NCBI GenBank assembly: GCA_021324775.1
Contig: JAJPIM010000018.1
Span: 1 to 64,000, forward strand
Direction: 5' to 3'
Origin: Gemmatimonadota bacterium
GTDB lineage: Bacteria > Gemmatimonadota > Gemmatimonadetes > Gemmatimonadales > Gemmatimonadaceae
Length of the DNA: 64,000 nt
Shown in pieces: positions 55,139 to 62,346 of this stretch (positions within the stretch are counted from its first letter, which is position 1; the number at the start of each line of letters is the position of its first letter). The notes under the pieces are model-generated. The model saw only the letters and a list, made by a program, of their open reading frames with translations. It searched no databases and was not told where the DNA came from. The position numbers were made by a program, and so were the translations under genes.

Positions 55139-55717
55139 ATGCGGAACTATCGCGCCTTCACGTTGATCGAGATGGTGATTGTCGTCGCCCTGATCGCCGT
55201 GATCACGGCGATGGCGTTGCCGCAGGTGAACTACACGGCGTACCGGGTGGATTCCGGGGCCCGGGCGGTGCGCGCGGCGTTTCAGCGTGCGGAGAACTAC
55301 GCCGTCAGCTCCCAGCACAACCAGCTCGTGGCGATCGACGTTCCGAATGGCGAGATCTACATCGTCGACGACGTCAACAACAACCTGGCGGCCGATCCCG
55401 GCGAGCACGTGATCGGTGTTCCGCTGCAGGATGGTGTCGTTTTCGGCACGCCGCCGACGAGCACCACGTGGGCCGGCGCGGCACTGGCTACGGGCCCGCT
55501 CAATGCGGCCTCGCTGATCAACGTTACCATCAATGGGAACCCGCTTCCGGCGTTCGTGTTCCGGAGCGACGGCGCCGCGAGCACCACGCTGCAACTGTAC
55601 GTGACATCGCTGCGGCACCAGGTCAGCGACTGGCGCGGCATCAACGTGACGCAGGCGACCGGCCGGGCAGACTGGTACAAGGACCAGGCGGGGGTATGGG
55701 TGCTCGCCGGCCTGTGA
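55139..55717 (+). CDS. FimT/GspH-like type IV minor pilin
   Basis: This 192-residue pseudopilin has a very short leader (MRNYRA) followed by FTLIEMVIVVALIAVITAMALPQV, with Glu at +5 and the N-terminal assembly helix. The -1 residue is Ala rather than the usual Gly. The C-terminal domain is GspH/FimT-like. With the following three genes it would form the tip complex that primes type IV pilus assembly. It begins a four-gene operon and its stop overlaps the next start (GTGA). The exact minor-pilin class is inferred from order and size. Confidence 0.83.
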   Translation: MRNYRAFTLIEMVIVVALIAVITAMALPQVNYTAYRVDSGARAVRAAFQRAENYAVSSQHNQLVAIDVPNGEIYIVDDVNNNLAADPGEHVIGVPLQDGVVFGTPPTSTTWAGAALATGPLNAASLINVTINGNPLPAFVFRSDGAASTTLQLYVTSLRHQVSDWRGINVTQATGRADWYKDQAGVWVLAGL

Positions 55718-56121
55718 CCACCGCCGGCCGTGATGCCCGGCGCGGGGGCCGCCATGGGATGACGCTCATGGAGACGCTCATCGCGATCGTCATCCTGGCG
55801 AGCGTTCTCATCGGCCTTGGCGAGTTCATGGCGCAGTTCGCCCACACCACCAAAGTGTCGGCGCTGCAGCAGCGCGGCCTCGATCTCGCGACTGACCGGA
55901 TCGATTCCGTGGAGCACTCGCAGACGTATGTATCGATCGATTCCATGGCTGCCGTCGAGAACATCGCCATGGATTCGACCGTGTACAAGCGGACGACCCT
56001 CGTGCAGCACATTGGCGGCGGTCCGACCGACACGATGGACTATCGCACGGTGACGGTCTCCGTGGCGCTGCCGTCGGTGCCGGCACCGGTTCGGAAGACC
56101 ACGATCATCGCGGCGTTTTAA
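55714..56121 (+). CDS. PilV-like type IV minor pilin
   Basis: The protein has 135 residues from GTG overlapping the fimT stop. The prepilin signature is GRHG followed by MTLMETLIAIVILASVLIGLGEF, with Gly at -1 and Glu at +5. The remainder is a small C-terminal beta domain. An ATG at 55696 (MGARRPV) would lengthen the leader by six residues. Minor pilins of this size after FimT are usually PilV-type. It is the second of the four minor-pilin genes. Confidence 0.8.
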   Translation: MTTAGRDARRGGRHGMTLMETLIAIVILASVLIGLGEFMAQFAHTTKVSALQQRGLDLATDRIDSVEHSQTYVSIDSMAAVENIAMDSTVYKRTTLVQHIGGGPTDTMDYRTVTVSVALPSVPAPVRKTTIIAAF

Positions 56122-56136
56122 GTAGCCCGGCCGCAT

Positions 56137-57315
56137 ATGCGCGCACTGTCACGATCCTTTCGCAGCTCCGGTCATGGGCGGGCTCCTGAGCGGGCCGCGT
56201 TCACGCTCGTCGAGATCATCATTGCACTGACGCTGCTCTCCATTGTGGGCGCTGCGGCGGTGACGTTCCTCGTCAAGCAGACCCGCGCCGTGATGGTCAT
56301 CTCGGGCCGCCTCGACGCGCAGCAGAACGTGAGCTTCGCGATCGACGCGCTCTCGCACGACCTCCGGATCGCGGGGGTGGGGCTCGGCAACCGCCAGCCG
56401 ATGATGCTCGAGGCGACGCCCTATGCCGTGACCTTCAACGCCGACCTCGTCACCACCGACACCGCAACAGTCACGACCGCGACCTACTTCGACCCGAGTG
56501 TGCCGGAGTCGTTGACGGTCGCACTGACGCCCGCGAACAAGATCACGTACCCGCTGGGGGCGATCACGTATCCCGACAGCACCTATTTCCAGTCGAGCGG
56601 GTTGCTGAGCAACGCCGAGACGGTGTCGTACTACTTCACGCCCGACTCGACGACGTCGGTCGCGGGCGAATACCTGCTGCTCAAGCGCATCAACAACGCG
56701 ACGCCGACCGTGCTGGCGCGCGCCATCGTCTTCCCGGGCGGCACCCCGGGGTTCCGGTACTTCATCCCCGGTGCGGCCATCAACTCGCGCGTCGAGCTGA
56801 CCGCGCCGACACTGCCGCTCTACTACAAAGTGGGCAGCGTCGGGCCGGACACCATGCTCGCCAAGATCAGCGAGATTCGCGTGCAGCTCAAGGCGATGTA
56901 CGTCGACCCGGTCGAGGGCAACGTCTTTCGCAGCGCCAACGAGAGCGTCCCGCTCCTCAATGCCGGACTCGCGCACACGCAGGGATGCCTGAGCCCCCCG
57001 CTGGCCCCCGCGACGCTGACGCAGACCGCGTCGCCGTCGGGCGACAGCGTCAGCGTGTCCTGGCCGGCGTCGGGCGATGAGATCGGCGGCAAGCATGATG
57101 TGAAGAGCTACTCCGTGTACCGCCAGGCCAGCGGATCGGGAGTCTGGAACACGCCGATCTACACGATCGCCGCGGCCGGCACGCCCACCTATGCATTCCA
57201 GGACAAAGCTGTCCCGCTCGGCCCGTCCTATACCTACGCCGTCGTCGCGCGTGACTGCACGCCGTCGCTCTCGGGGCTCACCCAGGGCGCGGGCACCGTC
57301 ACGCCGCTTCCATGA
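56137..57315 (+). CDS. PilW-like type IV minor pilin with C-terminal fibronectin-III-like domain
   Basis: This 392-residue minor pilin has a leader ending ERAA, then FTLVEIIIALTLLSIVGAAAVTFLV (Ala at -1, Glu at +5), and a long beta-rich region typical of PilW. The last 90 residues (ATLTQTASPSGDSVSVSWPAS ... SYSVYRQASGSGVW ... YTYAVVARDC) look like a fibronectin type III fold, unusual for PilW and possibly a tip adhesive or ligand domain. It starts 15 bp after the PilV-like gene and overlaps the next frame by 4 bp. Confidence 0.83.
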   Translation: MRALSRSFRSSGHGRAPERAAFTLVEIIIALTLLSIVGAAAVTFLVKQTRAVMVISGRLDAQQNVSFAIDALSHDLRIAGVGLGNRQPMMLEATPYAVTFNADLVTTDTATVTTATYFDPSVPESLTVALTPANKITYPLGAITYPDSTYFQSSGLLSNAETVSYYFTPDSTTSVAGEYLLLKRINNATPTVLARAIVFPGGTPGFRYFIPGAAINSRVELTAPTLPLYYKVGSVGPDTMLAKISEIRVQLKAMYVDPVEGNVFRSANESVPLLNAGLAHTQGCLSPPLAPATLTQTASPSGDSVSVSWPASGDEIGGKHDVKSYSVYRQASGSGVWNTPIYTIAAAGTPTYAFQDKAVPLGPSYTYAVVARDCTPSLSGLTQGAGTVTPLP

Positions 57316-57404
57316 TCATGCGCACCCTCAGACCTACTCCCACGCAGGGACCGGATCGCGGGCTGGGCGAGCGAGTCATCGTCCGTTCATTCCTGGAGCG
57401 TACC

Positions 57405-59528
57405 ATGTCGGAGACACGGTGGCCGGCGGTGGCCGGTGCCCGCCGCGGATCGGCGGTGTTCCTGGTGCTCATCATCACGGTGGCGCTCGCGGCGCTCGCG
57501 GGATCGGCCGTGCTGCTGGCGTCGGGCGGCTCGCTGGTTGCCGGGTATCACGACCAGGAGCACGACATGCTGTACGGCGCCCAGGCGGCGCTGCAGGCGG
57601 GCATCAGTGATCTGAACGCGAACCCCTTCGCGCTCCCGGCCTCCGGCTATACCCAGATCGCCAGCAACGCCACACTGACCGCGGCGGACGGCACGCCCGT
57701 CCCGCACATGGTCTACGACCTGTACGCCGGGCCGACGGGGTCGCCGACCCAGCAGCAGGGACGGTTCGTGACGGTCGTCGCGGTGGCCAAGGATACGGCG
57801 CGCCAGCGGCAGTTCGTGCGGTGGGTGCAGCTCAATCAGGTGAGCTTCTCGCGCTTCGCGTATTTCTCCGAGAACGAGAACGGCATCTGCTTCGGCTCGG
57901 GCGACCGGTTGAACGGTCCCGTGTTTTCGGATGACGTGATCACGACCTGCGGAGCGCCGCAGAAAGCCGACTTCATGGATTCGGTGTGGACCCCGCAGAC
58001 GTTCAACAACGGGAATCCGGCGCTGGATACGCTATACGACGGGTGGACCAAGGTCGCGAAGCCGCTGACGCTGCCGAGCACGGCGAAGCTCGCCACGCTC
58101 TACACGATCGCCGCCGCGTCGAACACCGCATTCACGACGCCCAATGTCGCGGCGGATTCGACCGCCAAGGTTCTCTCGCGCGTCGAGTTCGATGCGTACA
58201 CCGTCAACGGCAATCCCGACAGCACGTCGCCGGGGTCCGGGTTCGTGAAGTTCTACCAGGTGGATCTGGCCAAGCCGTTCATGCCGCCGCCGGCCGGCCC
58301 GTGGACCGCGGCGCAGCGCGACTCCGTGGGCGTCGGGTATCTCCGGTCCGGCATCACGCGCCAGCACGACTACAACAATTGCGGTGAGTGGCGCTACGTC
58401 CGCGACGACAACGGCAACCTCGAATGGGAGTTCTTCCCGCTCGCGGTCCACCGGACCGCGTGGTACCGGACGATCGTCGGAGACGCGACGGACGCCACGG
58501 TGCCACTCGCGATGCGAAACGCGAACATCGTCGACTCGACGAGGGTGGGTGGCGTCTACCCCGGGGACACGCTCAGCATCGCGGGGTTGGCTCGGAGACC
58601 GGCGCGCAACGGCAGCGCGGCGAACCCGCCGCGTTGCTACGCGGGTGGAGATCCGCACCTGGCCGCGTCGGAGCGTGATACCACGGGCGCGGCACCGGCG
58701 CGCACCGGTCCGAAGTGGGGCGCGCAGGGGTGGACCTACGGCCGCCGCGGCGGCACCGACACGACGTTCACGGGCGGCGATGTGAGCGACCCGGCTCACC
58801 CGAGCCGCATGGGTCACTGGCTGCCATGGCCGGGCCCGATGCCGGCCGCGTTCACGGCGGCGTTCAAGACGGCGCACCCGGACTGGAAGTACCTGTTCCC
58901 GATCGACACGATCTACAACCCGTCGTTCCGCGGCGTGATCGCGGTACACGGCAGCGTCGCCGTGAGCGGGACGGTGAACGGGCATATCACCTTCTATTCC
59001 GACGGCAGCGTCGGCATCGCCGACAACCTGCGTCTCACCAATGATGCGGACACGACGTGCCAGCACCTGATGGGGATCATCGCGGGCAAGGACATCCTGG
59101 CGATGGACAACGGCATCAACGCGCCGGCCGGCGATAACACCGTGCGCATTCAGATGCGCAACGGCTCGAGCGATCTGTGGGTGGAGTCGACCGTGATGGC
59201 GCTCACCTCATGGGGCGCGGAAGGACTGGTCGCCGACGCCGGCACTCTGTTCGTGCCGCTACAGCAGCCGTGCAACGGGCAGAACTTCGCACGCGGGTGC
59301 GTCCACGTGCAGGGGAGCATCCTCCAGAACACACGCCAGGGCATCAACGGCGGTAATGGCACCACGACCGGGTACGGCTACGAGAAGCAGTACAACTATG
59401 ACAACTGCGCGGTCGTCAATCCGTTGCCGGACTTCCCGACCACGGGCCAGTTCACGATCAACAACTATTTCGAGAGCGACCCCACGCACTTCAACGTCGC
59501 CGCGCTGTACACCGCGCTGGCACCCTAG
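57405..59528 (+). CDS. PilX-like minor pilus assembly protein, large
   Basis: About 707 residues. The N-terminus RRGSAVFLVLIITVALAALAGSAVLLASGG is the PilX-type membrane segment that lacks the classic prepilin glycine and Glu5. The large extracytoplasmic region holds paired cysteines (CFGSGD..TTCG, CYAGGD, CQHLMG, CNGQNFARGC) and a right-handed repeat-like stretch with polar-aromatic turns. An ATG at 57405 has GGAG at a good spacing; an upstream coupled ATG at 57312 adds 31 residues. The usual PilX is about 200 residues, so this is much larger, like the PilY1/PilX hybrids of some phyla. The role as a tip component is inferred from position. Confidence 0.72.
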   Translation: MSETRWPAVAGARRGSAVFLVLIITVALAALAGSAVLLASGGSLVAGYHDQEHDMLYGAQAALQAGISDLNANPFALPASGYTQIASNATLTAADGTPVPHMVYDLYAGPTGSPTQQQGRFVTVVAVAKDTARQRQFVRWVQLNQVSFSRFAYFSENENGICFGSGDRLNGPVFSDDVITTCGAPQKADFMDSVWTPQTFNNGNPALDTLYDGWTKVAKPLTLPSTAKLATLYTIAAASNTAFTTPNVAADSTAKVLSRVEFDAYTVNGNPDSTSPGSGFVKFYQVDLAKPFMPPPAGPWTAAQRDSVGVGYLRSGITRQHDYNNCGEWRYVRDDNGNLEWEFFPLAVHRTAWYRTIVGDATDATVPLAMRNANIVDSTRVGGVYPGDTLSIAGLARRPARNGSAANPPRCYAGGDPHLAASERDTTGAAPARTGPKWGAQGWTYGRRGGTDTTFTGGDVSDPAHPSRMGHWLPWPGPMPAAFTAAFKTAHPDWKYLFPIDTIYNPSFRGVIAVHGSVAVSGTVNGHITFYSDGSVGIADNLRLTNDADTTCQHLMGIIAGKDILAMDNGINAPAGDNTVRIQMRNGSSDLWVESTVMALTSWGAEGLVADAGTLFVPLQQPCNGQNFARGCVHVQGSILQNTRQGINGGNGTTTGYGYEKQYNYDNCAVVNPLPDFPTTGQFTINNYFESDPTHFNVAALYTALAP

Positions 59529-59608
59529 CGACGGCGGGCTGGTCGCGGCGCGTCCTACTACGGCCAGCTCGTCGCGAAATGCGCGAGATGTGGTGCGAGG
59601 GACAGTGT

Positions 59609-59656
59609 GGGGGCCGTTGCCCGAACAGGGCGACCTTCGGTTCCCGAACGGCCCCC
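59609..59656. terminator. Hairpin between convergent pilX-like and lpxR-like genes
   Basis: Perfect 10-bp arms GGGGGCCGTT/AACGGCCCCC with a 28-nt loop that itself contains GCCC/GGGC. It sits in a 225-bp convergent gap with no gene and could terminate both sides. It resembles the hairpin after argF. Confidence 0.6.
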
Positions 59657-59753
59657 GCTGCGTTTCACCGCTCGCTTGGTCCGCGACCCGTGGATCGTTA
59701 GGGCCAGTTCTGAGCCGCGACATAGACGGCGGCCCGGTCATGACCAGCTCCTA

Positions 59754-60905
59754 CTACCAGCTGCGGCGCACGGCGAGGGTGATCGCGGCGTACGGCTCGT
59801 GCGGCGGCCCCGTCTGATACTCGCGCGTCCGCGTGACGGCACGATACTCGGCCTCCAGGAAGAACAGGCGCACGCCGCCACCGAACTCATACTGGCCGAC
59901 CCACGGCAGTTTGGACACCGTGTACGCCGGATCGGTAGACGACCGGTCGAGTACGAGCTCGGTCCACACGTAGTCCAGCCGCGCGGCCCCCACTCCGTAG
60001 ATCTGGAACCTCGGCACGCGATTGCCGGCACCATCGTTCCACGGCGCGCCCGCGCCGTATCCGATGCGTGTCTCGAGTCCCGCGGTCGCACCGGTGAGCA
60101 CGTTGCCGGCCGAAACCGAGACACGCGGAATCACCGAGAGCACCGGCACGCCGCCGATCGAGGCGTTCGCGACGACGCGCGATTCCGCCGCACCGATGTC
60201 GAACTCCGGGGCGGTGGCGATCTGGTGATCCCAGCCGAGCGGCGGATAGTAGCGGATCAGACGGTGCCAGGCTTCCTGCACGTCGCCGGCGAGTGACGGG
60301 GGCCCCGTGACGCCCGCCTGGAGCGAGAGCGCGGTATTGGCGACCGGAGTGGATGCGTATGAGGTGCCACTCAGCAGAAGCTGTCCCGCGTAGGGGCGCT
60401 GCCCGGGGACCGGATTCGCATCACTGTGCCAGTCGGCCGGCGTGTACATCTCCTGTGCGAGCGTCAAGTCCGTCGAGAATCGTGGCCACGACACGCCACC
60501 CGGCATCTCCCCCGCGCATGTGCCGGGACTGGCCACCGAGCAGCGTGGTGCGTGGCTGCCGAGCAGGAGCGACCAGAGGCGCGATCCCGCGAATGACAGA
60601 GTCAGGCGGGTGCCGTTCGTGAACTCGTCGTCCGGCCGCCGGATCGGGGGCAACCAGTACGCGAGCTGGGCGTTGTCCTCCTCGACCTGCGCGCCGACGA
60701 ACTGCTGTGCGTCCGCGCGCGCCATTGGAGCCGCGAGCGCGGCGACCGCCATTGCGACCGAAATTGCTACCACCGGGACGATCTGACGACCCCGTTGGTG
60801 GTGGTCCGCGAGTCCCTCATTCTGATCGCCGCCTTCGGCGGGCACAGCGGGCCAACTCTCTGTCATCGTGAGGCGTGCGGTGGACAGTGGGGCGGGTAGG
60901 CGCAT
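59754..60905 (-). CDS. LpxR-like lipid A 3'-O-deacylase family outer-membrane protein (DUF2219)
   Basis: About 383 residues; signal peptide near residues 42-65 (VAISVAMAVAALAAPMARADA). The body is a 12-strand barrel of the LpxR family: EEDNAQLAYWL and DEFTNGTRLTLSF hold the conserved Asn/Asp and Thr, AQEMYTPADWHSD and RPYAGQLLLSG are signatures, and DVQEAWHRL has the catalytic His followed by PPLGWDHQ. The enzyme would remove the 3'-acyloxyacyl chain of lipid A with Ca2+. The N-terminal 40 residues before the signal are long and a later start is likely. It suggests a true LPS-type outer membrane. Confidence 0.82.
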   Translation of the reverse strand: MRLPAPLSTARLTMTESWPAVPAEGGDQNEGLADHHQRGRQIVPVVAISVAMAVAALAAPMARADAQQFVGAQVEEDNAQLAYWLPPIRRPDDEFTNGTRLTLSFAGSRLWSLLLGSHAPRCSVASPGTCAGEMPGGVSWPRFSTDLTLAQEMYTPADWHSDANPVPGQRPYAGQLLLSGTSYASTPVANTALSLQAGVTGPPSLAGDVQEAWHRLIRYYPPLGWDHQIATAPEFDIGAAESRVVANASIGGVPVLSVIPRVSVSAGNVLTGATAGLETRIGYGAGAPWNDGAGNRVPRFQIYGVGAARLDYVWTELVLDRSSTDPAYTVSKLPWVGQYEFGGGVRLFFLEAEYRAVTRTREYQTGPPHEPYAAITLAVRRSW

Positions 60906-60979
60906 CCCTATCTGGACGGGTCCGCCGCTTCCAAGTCACGAGTACGTAATGCGATGGCGTATCGGATCGGTGACGGCTG

Positions 60980-60998
60980 GCGCGCCGGTTCGGCGCGC
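60980..60998. other. Perfect 8-3-8 inverted repeat in divergent gap
   Basis: GCGCGCCG-GTT-CGGCGCGC lies in the 252-bp space between the lpxR-like gene and the AAC(6')-like gene. It is operator-like in position. No promoter hexamers were recognised nearby. Confidence 0.4.
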
Positions 60999-61043
60999 GC
61001 TACCTGAAAATGCCGCGAACTGCCGGCGAGTTCCCGGGGGGGC

Positions 61044-61117
61044 GAGATAGGCGAAGGGAGAAAGGGGAAACGAGAAAGGAGAAGGGAGAAAGGGGAAAGG
61101 GGAAAGGAGGGAGCAAA
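61044..61117 (+). repeat. Homopurine tract, copy 8
   Basis: About 70 bases of A/G (GGGAGAAAGGGGAAA-type units) with two C and one T, ending 41 bp before the AAC(6')-like start. It is the longest copy in the window. Confidence 0.85.
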
Positions 61118-61157
61118 ACGTCGCGCTGGGACGGTCCCGTCGGCATCGTACATCCCG

Positions 61158-61604
61158 ATGACATCCCAAGGCGGCCTGGCCATCCGCCAGTACATCCCGT
61201 CCGACTACGCGGAGCTGGGCCGGATGTGTGGCGCACTCTGGCCCGGGCACACCGACGCGGATCTGTCGGCGTGGCTGGCCCGGGGCGATGAGGCGGCGGT
61301 GTTTGTGGCCGAGGTGGGGCCGGGAAGGCTGTGCGGATTCGCGGAGGTGGGCGAGCGGGCGTATGCGGATTCCTGTGACACCAGTCCGGTCGGGTATCTC
61401 GAGGGCTGGTACGTGGATCCGGACGCGCGGGGCAAGTCGGTGGGACGGCGGCTCATCCGGGCGGCCGAGGACTGGGCGCGGTCGCGCGGGTATCGCGAGA
61501 TGGCATCCGACACACATCTCGAGAACGTGGGATCGCAGCGTGCGCACGCGCGTCTCGGATTCGAGGAAACCGAGCGGCTGGTGCTCTTCCGAAAGAGGCT
61601 TTAG
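61158..61604 (+). CDS. GNAT acetyltransferase resembling aminoglycoside 6'-N-acetyltransferase
   Basis: This 148-residue GNAT protein has the acetyl-CoA motif A GYLEGWYVDPDARGKSVGRRLIRAAEDWAR, then ASDTHLENVGSQRAHARLGFEETERLVLFRK, which closely follows the AAC(6')-I group (ASD...N..S...H..LGFEETER...F.K). The N-terminus IRQYIPSDYAELGRMCGALWP fits the same family. It would acetylate the 6' amino group of aminoglycosides, but many chromosomal members act on other amines. It is a single gene with a long homopurine tract upstream and no mobile-element signs. Confidence 0.75.
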   Translation: MTSQGGLAIRQYIPSDYAELGRMCGALWPGHTDADLSAWLARGDEAAVFVAEVGPGRLCGFAEVGERAYADSCDTSPVGYLEGWYVDPDARGKSVGRRLIRAAEDWARSRGYREMASDTHLENVGSQRAHARLGFEETERLVLFRKRL

Positions 61605-61733
61605 AAGACGCTTTTGCGGGATCAAAGTCGTGCGCGGTGAGACGCGCGATCTGTCGCTCCTCTTCGGGGCGCCGTACTATATCGCTTCCGTCGGGGGGCT
61701 GCCCCGGCGGTCACCTGTACCGGAGCCTCCAGT

Positions 61734-62258
61734 ATGCCTCATCGTCTAATCGCCGCGGCGTCGCTTCCATTGTCCGTCCTGACACTCGGCTGCGTGCTCG
61801 CACTCGGCACCGCGTGCAGCAATGCAGCTCCCGGCGGCGCGGGTGCGGCGTCGGCCGCGGCACCGGCCAGCAACCCCGCCGCGGACGAGGCGGCGATCCG
61901 CACGCTGGACTCGGCGTGGAACAAGTCGGCGGCCGACAAGAACGCCGACGTGTTCGCGACATACTACGCGGCCGATGGCGTGCTGTTGGCGCCCGGTGAC
62001 CCGATGGCCAAGGGTCACGACGCCATCCACACCGCAATAGCAGGTTTGGTCGCGATGCCGGGCTTCTCGCTGACGTTCGCGCCGGACCAGGTGACGGCCA
62101 AGGGCGACCTCGCGTACGAGATCGGGACCTACAAGCTGACGTTGAACGACAAGGCGGGAAAGATGCACGCATCAACAGGAAAGTACGTGGTCGTGTGGGC
62201 CCGCCAGGCGGATGGGAGCTGGAAAGTCGTGATCGACGCCCCGACCACGACGCCATAA
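61734..62258 (+). CDS. SnoaL/DUF4440-like lipoprotein
   Basis: The protein has 174 residues. A signal peptide with lipobox (LALGTACS) is followed by an Ala-rich spacer and a cone-shaped NTF2-like domain: DEAAIRTLDSAWNKSAADKNADVFATYYAADGVLLAPGDPMAKGHDAIHTAI and ending GKYVVVWARQADGSWKVVIDAP. This DUF4440/SnoaL pattern is common in Gemmatimonadota-type genomes. Role unknown. A TACTAT at 61675-61680 may be the -10, giving a roughly 45-nt leader with GGAG before the ATG. Confidence 0.82.
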   Translation: MPHRLIAAASLPLSVLTLGCVLALGTACSNAAPGGAGAASAAAPASNPAADEAAIRTLDSAWNKSAADKNADVFATYYAADGVLLAPGDPMAKGHDAIHTAIAGLVAMPGFSLTFAPDQVTAKGDLAYEIGTYKLTLNDKAGKMHASTGKYVVVWARQADGSWKVVIDAPTTTP

Positions 62259-62290
62259 CGGCGAGAGGCTGGGCCAGATGGAAGCCGACG

Positions 62291-62317
62291 CACGCGCACC
62301 TCGTCCTCACGCGCGTG
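62291..62317. terminator. Weak hairpin between convergent genes
   Basis: CACGCGC and GCGCGTG with a 13-nt loop in the 88-bp gap between the convergent SnoaL-like and DUF885 genes. There is no T-run. Confidence 0.35.
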
Positions 62318-62346
62318 GGGTGACGTGACGCCGGGAGCGCCAATCG

